Source of the DNA: Streptomyces sp. SA15
Lineage (GTDB): Bacteria; Actinomycetota; Actinomycetes; Streptomycetales; Streptomycetaceae
NCBI RefSeq assembly: GCF_002291145.1
Contig: NZ_NTGE01000016.1
Location: 1-64,000 of the forward strand
Direction: 5' to 3'
Length of the DNA stretch: 64,000 bases
Shown: piece after piece, positions 1 through 8,140 of the stretch
How the letters are laid out: each line of letters opens with the position of its first letter
Position numbering within the stretch: the first letter of the stretch is position 1
Program-made: the position numbers and the translations under genes
Notes under the pieces: generated by a model
The model's database searches: none
What the model was told of the DNA's origin: nothing
Seen by the model: the letters and a program-made list of their open reading frames with translations, nothing else

Positions 1-1338
1 CACCTCGGCGAGGGAACGGCCGGTGGCGGCCGTCTCCGCGGCGGCCCGGCTCACCAGGTCCTTGGCGGCGGCCTTGCCCAGGACGGGTGCGAGCACGGCC
101 GCGAGCCGCTCGGCGACGATCAGGCCGCCGGTCAGCTCGAGGTTCGCGCGCATCCGCCCGGGTGCCACCTCCAGACCGGCCAGCAGCTCGCGCGCGGTGT
201 GCGCGGCGCCGCCGGCCAGCCGCAGGCACTCGCGCAGCGGCTGCCACTCGGCGTGCCAGGCCCCCGCCGAGCGCTCGTCCTCCGAGAGCATGGCCTGCGC
301 CAGTACACCGGCGTACGCGGGCACCTGCAGGGCGGCCGACCGGATCAGCGTGGCCAGCGCGGGGTTGCGCTTCTGCGGCATCGCCGAGGAGACTCCACGG
401 CCCGCCGCGGCCGGCTCGGCCACCTCGGCGGTCTCGGTGCGGGCCAGCGACTGCACGTCCACGGCGATCTTCCCCAGCGCCCCGGTGACCAGGGCGAGTT
501 CGGCGGCCAGCGCGGCGACGGGTGCCCGGTGGCTGTGCCAGGGCAGCAGCGGGGCACGCAGGCCCGTCTCCGCGGCGAACCGCTCCGTCAGCCGCCGCGC
601 GTAGTCCTCGGTCACGGGCTCCCCGCAGGCCTCGCGGTGCAGCCGCTCGTAGGCGACGTAGCCCGCGAGCGTCCCCGCGGCGCCGCCCAGTTGCACCGGC
701 AGGCCCTCGGCGCGCAGCCCGCGCAGCCGGTGCGCCGTATCCTCCACCGCCACCAGCCAGCCGGCCGTCTTGAGCCCGAACGTCGTGGGTACGGCGTGCA
801 GGGCCAGCGTGCGCCCCGCCATCAGGGTGTCGGTGTGCGCCTCGGCCAGCGCGCGCAGCGATCCCGCGATGTGGTCCAGGTCGGCGAGGAGCAGGTCCAG
901 GGTCCGTGCCGCCACCAGCATCAGCGCGGTGTCGAAGATGTCCTGGCTGGTCGAACCGCGGTGGACGTGGTCGGCCGCCGCCGGGTCCTTCGCCGCCACC
1001 AGGGCGGTGAACGCCTGCACGACGGCCACCACGGGATTGGCCGCACCCCGGCCGCGTACGGCGAGCTCGCGCAGATCCAGCAGGTCCGCGCGGGCCAGTT
1101 CGGTGATGGTCCGGGCGGCGTGCGCGGGAACGTTGCCCAGGTGCGCCTGGGCACGGACCAGCGCCGCCTCGGCATCGAGCAGCGCCTGCAGCCAGGCCCG
1201 GTCGGAGGTGGCGTCCTCGGCGGGGGTGCCGGCCCGCACCGGGCTGAGCAGTCCGGCGTCGAGGACACCTGGCGCGATGCCCGACCGGGCGTCCGGCCCG
1301 GCGTCCGGATCGGGGGATGGAGCCATCTCTGCGCTCAC
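1..1338 (-). CDS. Nitrosuccinate lyase-like protein (CreD/FzmL type; fumarase/adenylosuccinate lyase superfamily), 3' end cut by window
   Basis: The 446 visible residues carry lyase-superfamily signatures: HRGSTSQDIFDTA in the first third and the loop SSAMPQKRNP about two thirds along. The closest general family is 3-carboxy-cis,cis-muconate cycloisomerase (PcaB). No other protocatechuate gene is nearby; instead the gene overlaps a large flavoprotein. That pairing is the arrangement of CreD/CreE and FzmL/FzmM, where the flavoprotein oxidises aspartate to nitrosuccinate and the lyase releases nitrous acid and fumarate. The GTG start at 1338 overlaps the upstream stop (GTGA), implying translational coupling; an in-frame ATG lies at 1326. 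The frame is still open at base 1, so only a short C-terminus should be missing. The fold is seen; the substrate is inferred from context. The alternative is a true PcaB or another lyase. Confidence 0.72.
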   Translation of the reverse strand, partial: MSAEMAPSPDPDAGPDARSGIAPGVLDAGLLSPVRAGTPAEDATSDRAWLQALLDAEAALVRAQAHLGNVPAHAARTITELARADLLDLRELAVRGRGAANPVVAVVQAFTALVAAKDPAAADHVHRGSTSQDIFDTALMLVAARTLDLLLADLDHIAGSLRALAEAHTDTLMAGRTLALHAVPTTFGLKTAGWLVAVEDTAHRLRGLRAEGLPVQLGGAAGTLAGYVAYERLHREACGEPVTEDYARRLTERFAAETGLRAPLLPWHSHRAPVAALAAELALVTGALGKIAVDVQSLARTETAEVAEPAAAGRGVSSAMPQKRNPALATLIRSAALQVPAYAGVLAQAMLSEDERSAGAWHAEWQPLRECLRLAGGAAHTARELLAGLEVAPGRMRANLELTGGLIVAERLAAVLAPVLGKAAAKDLVSRAAAETAATGRSLAEV

Positions 1339-3338
1339 CTCGTCAGCTCTCCGATCATCTCGTTGTCCGCCCGCAGGTCCTGGGCGAGGCCGAGCACGGC
1401 ACGGGCGATGGCGTCCGAGTCCTGGAGGGTCACCGAGTTCACCCCGGGACGTATGCCGGCCGCGGTCGCCCAGTGCACGGCCTCCGTGGGGACGCCGAAC
1501 GCGAAGCGGCGCGGGTGTGCGCGGCCCGCGGCGTCGACGAGCCGGAACGGCGCGCCGGTGACGGTGAGTCCGCCCGTCTCGTACGCCGTTCCCTCCGGGT
1601 CGCCGACCTCGTACGGACGGCACTGGCCGGCCTCTAGGAGCCCGCGCAGCAACGGGTCGGCGGTGGCGCGCAGGTCGGTCTGCGGGAGCCGGGCCTCGAT
1701 CAGCGTGGTGGCACGGATCTCGGAGCCGGGCACCGCCGCGGACTCGACCGTGAAGGTGCCGGCCTGCTCGTCCGCCGCCGCCCGCACGTCGGGGCCGAGC
1801 ACCTGGAGCACCCCGGCTTCGATCAGCGCGATCGCCTCCTCGATGCGCCGGGCGGGCGGGCCGATGGACAGGAAGGCGTTCAACGGCGTGTACCAGCCGT
1901 CCAGGTCCCGCCGGTGCGAGCGGCCGGTGAGTCCGCCGTGGTCGAGGACCAGCCGCAGTTCGTTGCGCAGGTCCCGCAGGACATCGAGCGCCGCCTTGAG
2001 AGGGCCGTCCACGTTGCCGGCGCGCGCCGCCCGCAGGTCCTCGCGCAGATGGTCGAGCAGCCAGCCCTCGAAGTCCTCCGGTGAGGAGAAGACCCGCCCC
2101 GCGTACGGCCGGGCGATGCGGTTCCAGTCCCAGCGCTCGGCCGCGGCGACACCGAACTCGTCGAGCACGTCCCGCTCCCGCGGGCTGCCCGGCGGTGCGG
2201 CGAGGTAGCCGTCCCGCAGCCGCCGCGCGTCCCCGGCTTGGCCGGCGGCTGTGAGCAGCGCGGTGTAGTAGACCGTCTCGACCTCCTTGGCGACCAGTGG
2301 CCACACGGTCTCGCGGAAGTCGATCCCGCCGCGCTGCCGGGACCGCTCCCGCAGCTCCTCGATCACTTCGTCGGTCAGGACGGCGGGTTCGTGGCGCCCG
2401 TGCGCGCCCTTCTGGTTCTCGCCCCGCGAGTGGAAGGGAAGGCCCCGGCGGGAACCCGCCACGAGGCGGGGTTCACCTCCGGACGGCAGGTAGACGAGCC
2501 CACCGGGCCCACCTCCCCTGCCCGGCCCGCCCGGATGCTCTCGCTCCCGCCGGTCCCGCCGGACGAACCGCCCGCCGCGGCCCAGCGTCAACAGGGCCAT
2601 GTAGTCGAAGAAGTTCAGGCCGAGCCCCAGCAGGGCGACCGTCTCGCCCGGCCGCGTCCCCGACAGGTCCACGTCCGCGGGGTTGGCGGGCGGGACGTGG
2701 CGCAGACCGTGCGTCGCGGCGAAGTCGCCCAGGTCGCGCTGGCGGCGCGAGCGCCGCACCGGCAGATGGCCCTGCGCGAGGACGACGGCGGCCAGACCCT
2801 CGAGGAGGGTGCCGTCGTCGAGCCGCACACGCTGGGTGCCGTCCGGCTCGTCGTCGAGGGCCACCGCGCGGGCGCGGTGCACGACGGTCGTCAGCCGGTC
2901 CGGCGCCGTCGTCGTGACCCGTTGGAAGACCCATTCGAGGTAGTGGCCGTAGAAGGCCCGGGTCGGGTAGGTGTCGGGGCCGAGCGCGCGGGCCTCGGCC
3001 AGCACCCGCTCGTCGTGCCGCCGGCCGTCCATCGGGCCGATGAGTGTCAGGAAGCGCGCCCACTCGTACAGGCTCGGGCCGGGGACGAACGCGCCCTCGA
3101 TCCGCACACTCTCGTCGGTGAACATCGTGACCTGGGAGGCCACGGTGTTCATCAGCAGGTGTTCGGACTGGTCGGTGCGCCACACCTGACCGGCCCCGGG
3201 CGGGCAGGGATCGACCACGTGCACGGTGACCGGCCCGCCGTCCGGGGCCGACGCGGCGCTCGCACACAGTCGTTCCAGGACCGATAGTCCGCGGGGCCCG
3301 GCTCCGATCAGGCAGACGTCGAACCGTCGGCTGGTCAT
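1335..3338 (-). CDS. FAD/NAD(P)-binding protein, probable aspartate N-monooxygenase (CreE/FzmM type)
   Basis: This 667-residue protein opens with a dinucleotide-binding motif, CLIGAGPRGLSVLERL, typical of the NAD_binding_9 FAD/NAD(P) family. A second motif, ALLGLGLNFFDYM, lies near residue 225. There is no membrane segment or signal peptide. ANS-pathway N-monooxygenases that oxidise L-aspartate to nitrosuccinate are large flavoproteins of this general kind, and the gene is overlapped by the matching lyase. ATG at 3338 was chosen because GGAGAGAG precedes it and the GAGP motif follows within about 10 residues. The nearest upstream gene is a prephenate dehydrogenase 66 bases away on the same strand. 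The flavoprotein assignment is firm; the aspartate role rests on pairing and size. Other members of the family have unknown functions. Confidence 0.68.
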   Translation of the reverse strand: MTSRRFDVCLIGAGPRGLSVLERLCASAASAPDGGPVTVHVVDPCPPGAGQVWRTDQSEHLLMNTVASQVTMFTDESVRIEGAFVPGPSLYEWARFLTLIGPMDGRRHDERVLAEARALGPDTYPTRAFYGHYLEWVFQRVTTTAPDRLTTVVHRARAVALDDEPDGTQRVRLDDGTLLEGLAAVVLAQGHLPVRRSRRQRDLGDFAATHGLRHVPPANPADVDLSGTRPGETVALLGLGLNFFDYMALLTLGRGGRFVRRDRREREHPGGPGRGGGPGGLVYLPSGGEPRLVAGSRRGLPFHSRGENQKGAHGRHEPAVLTDEVIEELRERSRQRGGIDFRETVWPLVAKEVETVYYTALLTAAGQAGDARRLRDGYLAAPPGSPRERDVLDEFGVAAAERWDWNRIARPYAGRVFSSPEDFEGWLLDHLREDLRAARAGNVDGPLKAALDVLRDLRNELRLVLDHGGLTGRSHRRDLDGWYTPLNAFLSIGPPARRIEEAIALIEAGVLQVLGPDVRAAADEQAGTFTVESAAVPGSEIRATTLIEARLPQTDLRATADPLLRGLLEAGQCRPYEVGDPEGTAYETGGLTVTGAPFRLVDAAGRAHPRRFAFGVPTEAVHWATAAGIRPGVNSVTLQDSDAIARAVLGLAQDLRADNEMIGELTR

Positions 3339-3404
3339 AGGCACTCTCTCCACTGGGTCGGAAGTCGTCGTGGGCCCGCGCCGCCGGTCCACGGTGGCGG
3401 CGCG

Positions 3405-4301
3405 TCAGTTCCCCGCGGCCGCGCCGCTCAGGCTCAGGCCGCCCGGGACCCGCGGCGGGATCCGGCCGCGCCCCTGCACACCTCGGAGCAGGGCGGCGGT
3501 CAGCTGTGCCCTGCCGGCCGGCCGACGCTCGGGCGGGCCCTGGTCCAGGTCCCGCAGGGCGTCCACGACGGCGCCCAGCTCCGAGGCCACCTCTGTCAGC
3601 ACGTCCGCGACAGCCGCCGCGTTCGAGCCGATGATGTCGGTCCACAGCTCGACATCGCCCGCGGCGATCCGAGTGGCGTCCCGCAAGCCCTGGCCGGCCA
3701 GCTGGAGCTGGGGCTCCTCGCCGTGCAGCAGCCGGCCGGCGAGGAGGCTGGCGACGAGGTGCGGGGTGTGCGAGACAAGAGCCATGGCCCGGTCGTGGCG
3801 GACGGGGTCCATCACGACCGGCCGCGCACCGCACAGCTCGGCGAGCATCGTCACCCGGCCCACGGCCCGGCCGTGCGCGGTCCCGGCCGGGGTGAGCACC
3901 CAGGGCTTGCCCTCGAAGAGGTCGCCCTGGGCGGCGAGCGGGCCGGACTGCTCCCGGCCCGCCATCGGGTGACCGCCCACGTAGCAGGTCAGGTCGCAGC
4001 CGAGCGCCGCCGCCTCCCGCTGCGGCCGTGCCTTGACGCTGGCCACGTCGGTGAAGTCGTGGGCCAGCCCGCGCAGTTGCTGCTCGCGCAGAATCCGGGC
4101 GACATGCTGCGGGGGCACGGCGATGACCGCCAGGTCCACGGGTGTGCGGGGCATCCCCACCACGCCCGCGCCCATGTCGGCGGCGGTGTGGGCCGCCTCG
4201 GGGTTCTGGTCGAGGAGGTGGGGGGTCAGGCCCCGGCTCCGCAGAGCCAGGGCGATCGACGTGCCGATCAGACCGGTTCCGATCACCGCGGCACTGCGCA
4301 T
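3405..4301 (-). CDS. Prephenate dehydrogenase (TyrA family)
   Basis: The protein has 298 residues with an N-terminal Rossmann motif VIGTGLIGTSIALAL and the TyrA motif GGHPMAGREQSGP, which contains the catalytic His. A helical C-terminal domain carries SHTPHLVASLLAGR. It should convert prephenate plus NAD(P)+ to 4-hydroxyphenylpyruvate in the cytoplasm. That product is the substrate of the 4-hydroxymandelate synthase encoded two genes upstream, so this is probably a dedicated precursor gene, as in glycopeptide-type Hpg clusters, rather than the housekeeping tyrA. Its ATG shares one base with the stop of the upstream oxygenase gene (TGATG), indicating coupling. No ACT domain is visible at the C-terminus, which fits a copy freed from tyrosine feedback. 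Confidence 0.9.
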   Translation of the reverse strand: MRSAAVIGTGLIGTSIALALRSRGLTPHLLDQNPEAAHTAADMGAGVVGMPRTPVDLAVIAVPPQHVARILREQQLRGLAHDFTDVASVKARPQREAAALGCDLTCYVGGHPMAGREQSGPLAAQGDLFEGKPWVLTPAGTAHGRAVGRVTMLAELCGARPVVMDPVRHDRAMALVSHTPHLVASLLAGRLLHGEEPQLQLAGQGLRDATRIAAGDVELWTDIIGSNAAAVADVLTEVASELGAVVDALRDLDQGPPERRPAGRAQLTAALLRGVQGRGRIPPRVPGGLSLSGAAAGN

Positions 4302-5218
4302 CAGCTGCGGCGCCACAGCACGGGGAGGAACTCGGGGTCGCCGTAGTCCGGCAGGCCCTCGGCGGTCCGGCGCACCAGGAAGTCGTGGTTGTACGAGACC
4401 GGGGTGCCGTCCGAGCGGCGGAACTCGCGGTAGCGGTTGTCGCCGTCCTGCAGGTGGAAGGAGATGGCGCGGCGCGGCCGGTCGCTGACGTTGGATCCAC
4501 TGCCGTGGTAAGTGCGGCAGTGGTGGAAGCTGACGTGGCCCTTCGGTATGCGCATGGGTATCTTGCGCACGTCGGTGCCGTTGTACGCGGCGTTCTCCTC
4601 CAGCATGTCCTCGAGCTCGGAGCGGTCGCGTTCGGCGAAGTGCAGCGAGGTGGCGTCGTTGGCGGCCGTCTCCTTCCAGCGGTGGCTGCCGTCCACCATC
4701 GTGATCGTGCCCATCTCCTCGCCGCAGTCGTGGAAAGGGATGAACGCGGTGAGCATTCGCTCGGAGGTGGACGTGGCCCAGTAGTGCCGGTCGAAGTGCC
4801 AGGGGACGATGTTCGACTGTTCCCCGGCCACCGGGGGCTTGTAGATCAGGGTGGACTGGAACACCCGGATCTCCTCGGCCTCGGCCAGGCGCGCGGCCAC
4901 CGCGCCGAGCAGCGGCTTGCGCAGGATCCGGCCGATGGTGTCGTCCTCGTAGTGGATGTAGTCGTTGTGGCGCTGTACTTGTCCGTGCTCGGGCTCCCAG
5001 TAGGCCAGCTTGGGCGGTCGCACCGGCAGGGTGCGGTCGCGGTGGCCGGCGTAGAAGCGCTCGCTGGCCGACTCCAGGAGGTCGACCTCCTCGTCGGTGA
5101 AGAGCTTCTTCGACAGATACCAGCCGTGCTCGGCGTAATGGGCGACGTCTTCGTCGGAGGGAAGGAGCGCACGCTCCTCGTCGGTCAGGGCGAACAGGGC
5201 AGAGTCCTGAACAGTCAC
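4301..5218 (-). CDS. Phytanoyl-CoA dioxygenase family Fe(II)/2-oxoglutarate oxygenase
   Basis: The protein has 305 residues. The iron facial triad is visible as HFDRH (HxD) near the middle and the second His in HHCRTYHGSGSN. The Arg in DRPRRAISFHL after the distal His is a plausible 2-oxoglutarate ligand. PhyH enzymes hydroxylate or otherwise oxidise free, CoA- or carrier-bound substrates; no substrate can be read here. GTG at 5218 was chosen because GAGGAAG lies just upstream and homology-like sequence (LTDEERALLPSDED) starts soon after. Longer upstream frames run into the adjacent repeat array and are not credible. It is coupled to the prephenate dehydrogenase gene. A tailoring step on an Hpg- or acyl-derived intermediate is inferred. 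Confidence 0.85.
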   Translation of the reverse strand: MTVQDSALFALTDEERALLPSDEDVAHYAEHGWYLSKKLFTDEEVDLLESASERFYAGHRDRTLPVRPPKLAYWEPEHGQVQRHNDYIHYEDDTIGRILRKPLLGAVAARLAEAEEIRVFQSTLIYKPPVAGEQSNIVPWHFDRHYWATSTSERMLTAFIPFHDCGEEMGTITMVDGSHRWKETAANDATSLHFAERDRSELEDMLEENAAYNGTDVRKIPMRIPKGHVSFHHCRTYHGSGSNVSDRPRRAISFHLQDGDNRYREFRRSDGTPVSYNHDFLVRRTAEGLPDYGDPEFLPVLWRRS

Positions 5219-5718
5219 TGGTCTTCCTCGGGTACGACGGTTACGGGCGGTTCGGATACGGAACGCCGCGCGCGGCGCCGGCCGCGGCACAGCTCGGGAC
5301 GCGGCGCGGGTTCCGGTGCGCGGCGTGGATCGCGGACGCGAGTCACGAGTTGCGGCACGCGCCACGGGTGCGGACGCGAGTCGCGAGTTGGGGCGCGGAC
5401 CACGGCTGCGGACACGATTCACGAGTTGCGGCGCGGACCACGGCTGCGGACACGATTCACGAGTTGCGGCGCGAACCACGGCTGCGGACGGAGTCACGAG
5501 TTACGGCACCCACTACGGGTGCGGACACGATTCACGAGGCACGCGCCACGGGTGCGGCGCGAGACACGGATTGCGGCACACGCCACGCGATGCGGACACA
5601 GGACACGGGCTGCGGAACACGCCACGCGATACGGACGCGAGTCGCGAGTCGCGGCACACGGACGCGGGACACGGACCCCCGCACACGCCGCGCGAAGCGT
5701 ACGCGGACGCGGACGCGG
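5219..5718. repeat. Intergenic 38-bp tandem repeat array
   Basis: This 500-base gap between the oxygenase and hydroxymandelate synthase genes contains no credible gene. From 5345 to 5533 it is built of five head-to-tail units of 38, 38, 38, 37 and 38 bases. A unit starts ACGAGTTGCGGCGCGGACCA and ends CGGCTGCGGACACGATTC. The third and second units are nearly identical, and the copies decay on both sides, with recognisable pieces out to about 5690. All six frames read through parts of it as Arg/Thr/His-rich repeats, which is an artefact of the array. It may separate or modulate expression of the two flanking genes on the minus strand. Confidence 0.85.
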
Positions 5719-6783
5719 TCAGGCCATCGCCTTCTCTCGGGCCACGGCCTCGTAGAGGGCCTTGATGTTGCCGCTGCCGAACGTGCGGGCCCCGTGGCGG
5801 TCGATGACCTCCCAGAAGAAGGTCTTCCGTACGTGCATGGACTGGGTGAAGATCTGGAAGACCTGGCCCCAGTGGTCCTGATCGACGAGGACGTTGGTGC
5901 GCCGCAGGTCCTCGATGCCCAGCTCGGGGCGGCCCAGGCGCTCGATCAGCTCGTCGTAGTAGGTGTCGGGGGTCTCGAGGAACTTCACGCCGCGGGCCTC
6001 CATGGCCGGCACGGTGGCGACGATGTCGTCGGTGAGCAGGGCGAGGTGCTGCACGCCGGCACCGCCGTGGCGGGCCAGGAAGCCGTCGATCTGGCCGGGG
6101 CGGCGGTCGGTCACCGGCTCGATCAGCGTGAAGGTGACCTTGCCGGACGGGCTCTGCACCACCTTGGAGTCCATGGCCTGGTCGCCGACCTCGATGAACT
6201 CCTCGAAGATCTGGCCGAAGCCGAAGACCTTCTCGTAGAAGGCGACCGTCGACCCCAGCTCACCCGCGGGCAGACAGATCGCCGCGTGGTCCACGGTGTG
6301 CAGCAACTGCTCGCTGACGTCGGGGTCGTCGGCGAAGATGTCCATCACGCCGGGCAGGAAGTCCTCCCGGCCTCCGGTGCGCTGTACGAACCGGTGGGCG
6401 ACGTCGCCGAAGCCGAGCACCGAGGCGGTGACGACCTCGGTTCCGCACCGGCTGTGCACCGCGGGCTGCTCGACGGGCGTGGCACCCCGTTCGACCGCCG
6501 TCGCGAACGCCTGAGCGGCGTCGGTGACCTCGAAGGCGATGTTGGCCACGCCGTCGCCGTGCCGGGCGACGTACCCGGCCGCGCGGTCCTCGATGGTCAG
6601 CGGGGAGGTGAGCACGATGTCGACGCCGCCCTGGCTCAGCAGCAGGGACCGCCGGTCGCGCAGGCCGGTTTCGGGACCCGCCTGGCCCCGCACGCGGAAT
6701 CCGAACGCGGTGCAGAGGTAGAACGCCGACTGCTGGGCGTCGCCGACATAGAACTCGATGTGGTCCACGGCTCCGATGTTCAC
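5719..6783 (-). CDS. hmaS: 4-hydroxymandelate synthase
   Basis: This 354-residue protein has two VOC domains. It begins AVDHIEFYVGDA and repeats the fold from HTVDHAAICLPAGEL near residue 160. It ends with the HPPD/HmaS signature FFWEVIDRHG and FGSGNIKALYEAV. Iron ligands are the His residues in VDHAA and VQHLALL and the Glu in FFWEVID. The core strand reads FTLIEP, which resembles 4-hydroxymandelate synthases (TLIEP), whereas HPPDs usually have PINEP there. It should convert 4-hydroxyphenylpyruvate plus O2 to 4-hydroxymandelate and CO2. Prephenate dehydrogenase, hydroxymandelate oxidase and HpgT in the same cluster support that reading over tyrosine catabolism. The start is GTG at 6783 after a GAGGGCA box. 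Confidence 0.87.
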   Translation of the reverse strand: MNIGAVDHIEFYVGDAQQSAFYLCTAFGFRVRGQAGPETGLRDRRSLLLSQGGVDIVLTSPLTIEDRAAGYVARHGDGVANIAFEVTDAAQAFATAVERGATPVEQPAVHSRCGTEVVTASVLGFGDVAHRFVQRTGGREDFLPGVMDIFADDPDVSEQLLHTVDHAAICLPAGELGSTVAFYEKVFGFGQIFEEFIEVGDQAMDSKVVQSPSGKVTFTLIEPVTDRRPGQIDGFLARHGGAGVQHLALLTDDIVATVPAMEARGVKFLETPDTYYDELIERLGRPELGIEDLRRTNVLVDQDHWGQVFQIFTQSMHVRKTFFWEVIDRHGARTFGSGNIKALYEAVAREKAMA

Positions 6784-6785
6784 GG

Positions 6786-6874
6786 GTGTTGCCCTCTCTT
6801 CATCGTCATCGTCTTCGTCGTCTTCGTCTTGGGCTTCGTCGGCTTCGTCTTAGGCTTCGTCGGCCTCGTCGGCT
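6786..6874. repeat. Short low-complexity GACGAAG-type repeat between ketosynthase and hmaS
   Basis: On the minus strand the 89-base spacer between the ketosynthase stop and the hmaS start consists of repeated GACGAAGCC/GACGAAGAC blocks, including two near-identical 21-base units. It would translate as a Lys/Thr-rich tail but starts no plausible gene. It is probably slipped-strand sequence in the leader of hmaS. Confidence 0.7.
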
Positions 6875-8140
6875 TCATCGCTGCGCGCGGGTGCCGGCCG
6901 TACCGAACAGCAGGCTGACGTTGTGGCCGCCGAAGGCGAACGAGTTGGAAATGGCGGCCTCGGTCCGCTGCCGCCTGGCCGCGCCTCGTACGTGGTCCAG
7001 GTCGCAGGCCGGGTCCACCTCGTCGAGGTTGTGGGTCGGCGGCAGGGTGCCCCGGGCGATCGCGAGGGCGCAGACGGCCGCCTCCACCGCACCGGATCCG
7101 CCCAGCAGGTGACCGGTCATCGACTTGGTGCTGCTGACGGCCGGTGACCGGTCCCCGAACACCGCCCGGATCGCCCGGGTCTCGGCTACGTCGCCCAGCT
7201 TGGTCGCCGTGCCGTGCGCGTTGATGTAGCCGACCTCGTCGGGTGCGATCCCGGCCGTCGCGAGCGCGCCCCGCATGCTCTGCGCGGCGCCCTCGCCGTC
7301 GGGGCGGGGTGCCGTGGGACGGTGCGCGTCGGTCGTGCCGCCCCAGCCGAGGATGTCGGCATAGCCCGCGGCGCCCCGCGCGTCGGCGTGCGCCACGCGT
7401 TCGACGACCAGCACACCCGCGCCCTCCGCCAGAACGAACCCGTTGCGGCGGCGGTCGAAGGGGCGGCTGGCCGCCTCCGGGTCCTCCCAGCCGTTCGCCA
7501 GCGCCCGGGCATGCGAGAACGCCAGCGCGGAGGTCGGGTTGAGGGGCGCCTCGGCGCCGCCGCACACGACCACGTCGGCCTCGCCGTACCGGATCAGCCG
7601 CGCGGCCTCCGCCACCGCGTGGGCACCGGCGGCGCAAGCGGTGGACACGGCCGAACTCCAGCCGCGGATGCCGTGCTTGATGGCGATCCTGGCCGCCGCC
7701 ATGTTCGGCAGCATGCCGGGCAGCAGATAGGGGCTGACCGCGGTCGGGCCGCGCTGCACGCGCGCGTGGGCCTGCTCCTCGTACGTGGTCAGGCCGCCCG
7801 CTCCGCTGGAGACGATCACTGCGACCCGGTGCGGGTCGACGTCGCGGCCCACGACGAGGCCCGCGTCGGCCAGCGCGTCGTCGGCGGCGGCCAGCGCCAT
7901 CAGGGCGAAGCGGTCGACGAGCCTTCCTTCGCTGGGCGGCAGCACCTCGCTCGCCTGAAGGTCGGGAGCGATGCCGGCCGTGCCCACGGTGCCGTCGAGC
8001 AGGTGCCCGGCCGGTGGCCTGCGCAGCCCGGACTTGCCGTGGCAGAGCGCGTCGAAGGTGTCCGCGGCACCGCGGCCGAGCGGGGTGAAGGTGCCGAGCC
8101 CCGTGACGACGGCGTTCGACTGCGCGTCGCGTGCGGTCAT
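6875..8140 (-). CDS. Stand-alone beta-ketoacyl-ACP synthase (KAS II/FabF-type)
   Basis: The protein has 421 residues, a normal length for a free-standing KAS II enzyme. The active-site Cys sits in STACAAG near residue 169. The two His residues are in NAHGTAT near 309 and SMTGHLLGG near 342, and the C-terminus has the expected SFAFGGHN. All catalytic residues for decarboxylative Claisen condensation are therefore present. No chain-length-factor partner, ketoreductase, dehydratase or acyltransferase is adjacent. Its ATG overlaps the stop of the upstream ANL ligase gene (ATGA), so ligase and synthase are probably made together, with an ACP upstream. One round of chain extension on an activated, ACP-bound acid is a reasonable inference; a non-canonical condensation role is possible. 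Confidence 0.9.
   Translation of the reverse strand: MTARDAQSNAVVTGLGTFTPLGRGAADTFDALCHGKSGLRRPPAGHLLDGTVGTAGIAPDLQASEVLPPSEGRLVDRFALMALAAADDALADAGLVVGRDVDPHRVAVIVSSGAGGLTTYEEQAHARVQRGPTAVSPYLLPGMLPNMAAARIAIKHGIRGWSSAVSTACAAGAHAVAEAARLIRYGEADVVVCGGAEAPLNPTSALAFSHARALANGWEDPEAASRPFDRRRNGFVLAEGAGVLVVERVAHADARGAAGYADILGWGGTTDAHRPTAPRPDGEGAAQSMRGALATAGIAPDEVGYINAHGTATKLGDVAETRAIRAVFGDRSPAVSSTKSMTGHLLGGSGAVEAAVCALAIARGTLPPTHNLDEVDPACDLDHVRGAARRQRTEAAISNSFAFGGHNVSLLFGTAGTRAQR

Noticed and set aside
1..1338. 3-carboxy-cis,cis-muconate cycloisomerase of protocatechuate catabolism
   Set aside because: The fold fits, but no pca genes are nearby and it overlaps a large flavoprotein; kept only as an alternative.
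5219..5718. Possible CRISPR array or repeat-protein gene
   Set aside because: The units are contiguous 37-38 base tandem copies with no unique spacers, and the long frames have Arg/His/Thr-rich repetitive composition with no start signal.
5719..6783. 4-hydroxyphenylpyruvate dioxygenase of tyrosine catabolism
   Set aside because: The core strand has TLIEP, not PINEP, and the neighbours are Hpg genes, favouring hydroxymandelate synthase.
6780..6874. Lys/Thr-rich small protein upstream of hmaS
   Set aside because: It arises from the GACGAAG repeat read in one frame; it has no separate start and the ketosynthase stop lies in the proper frame.
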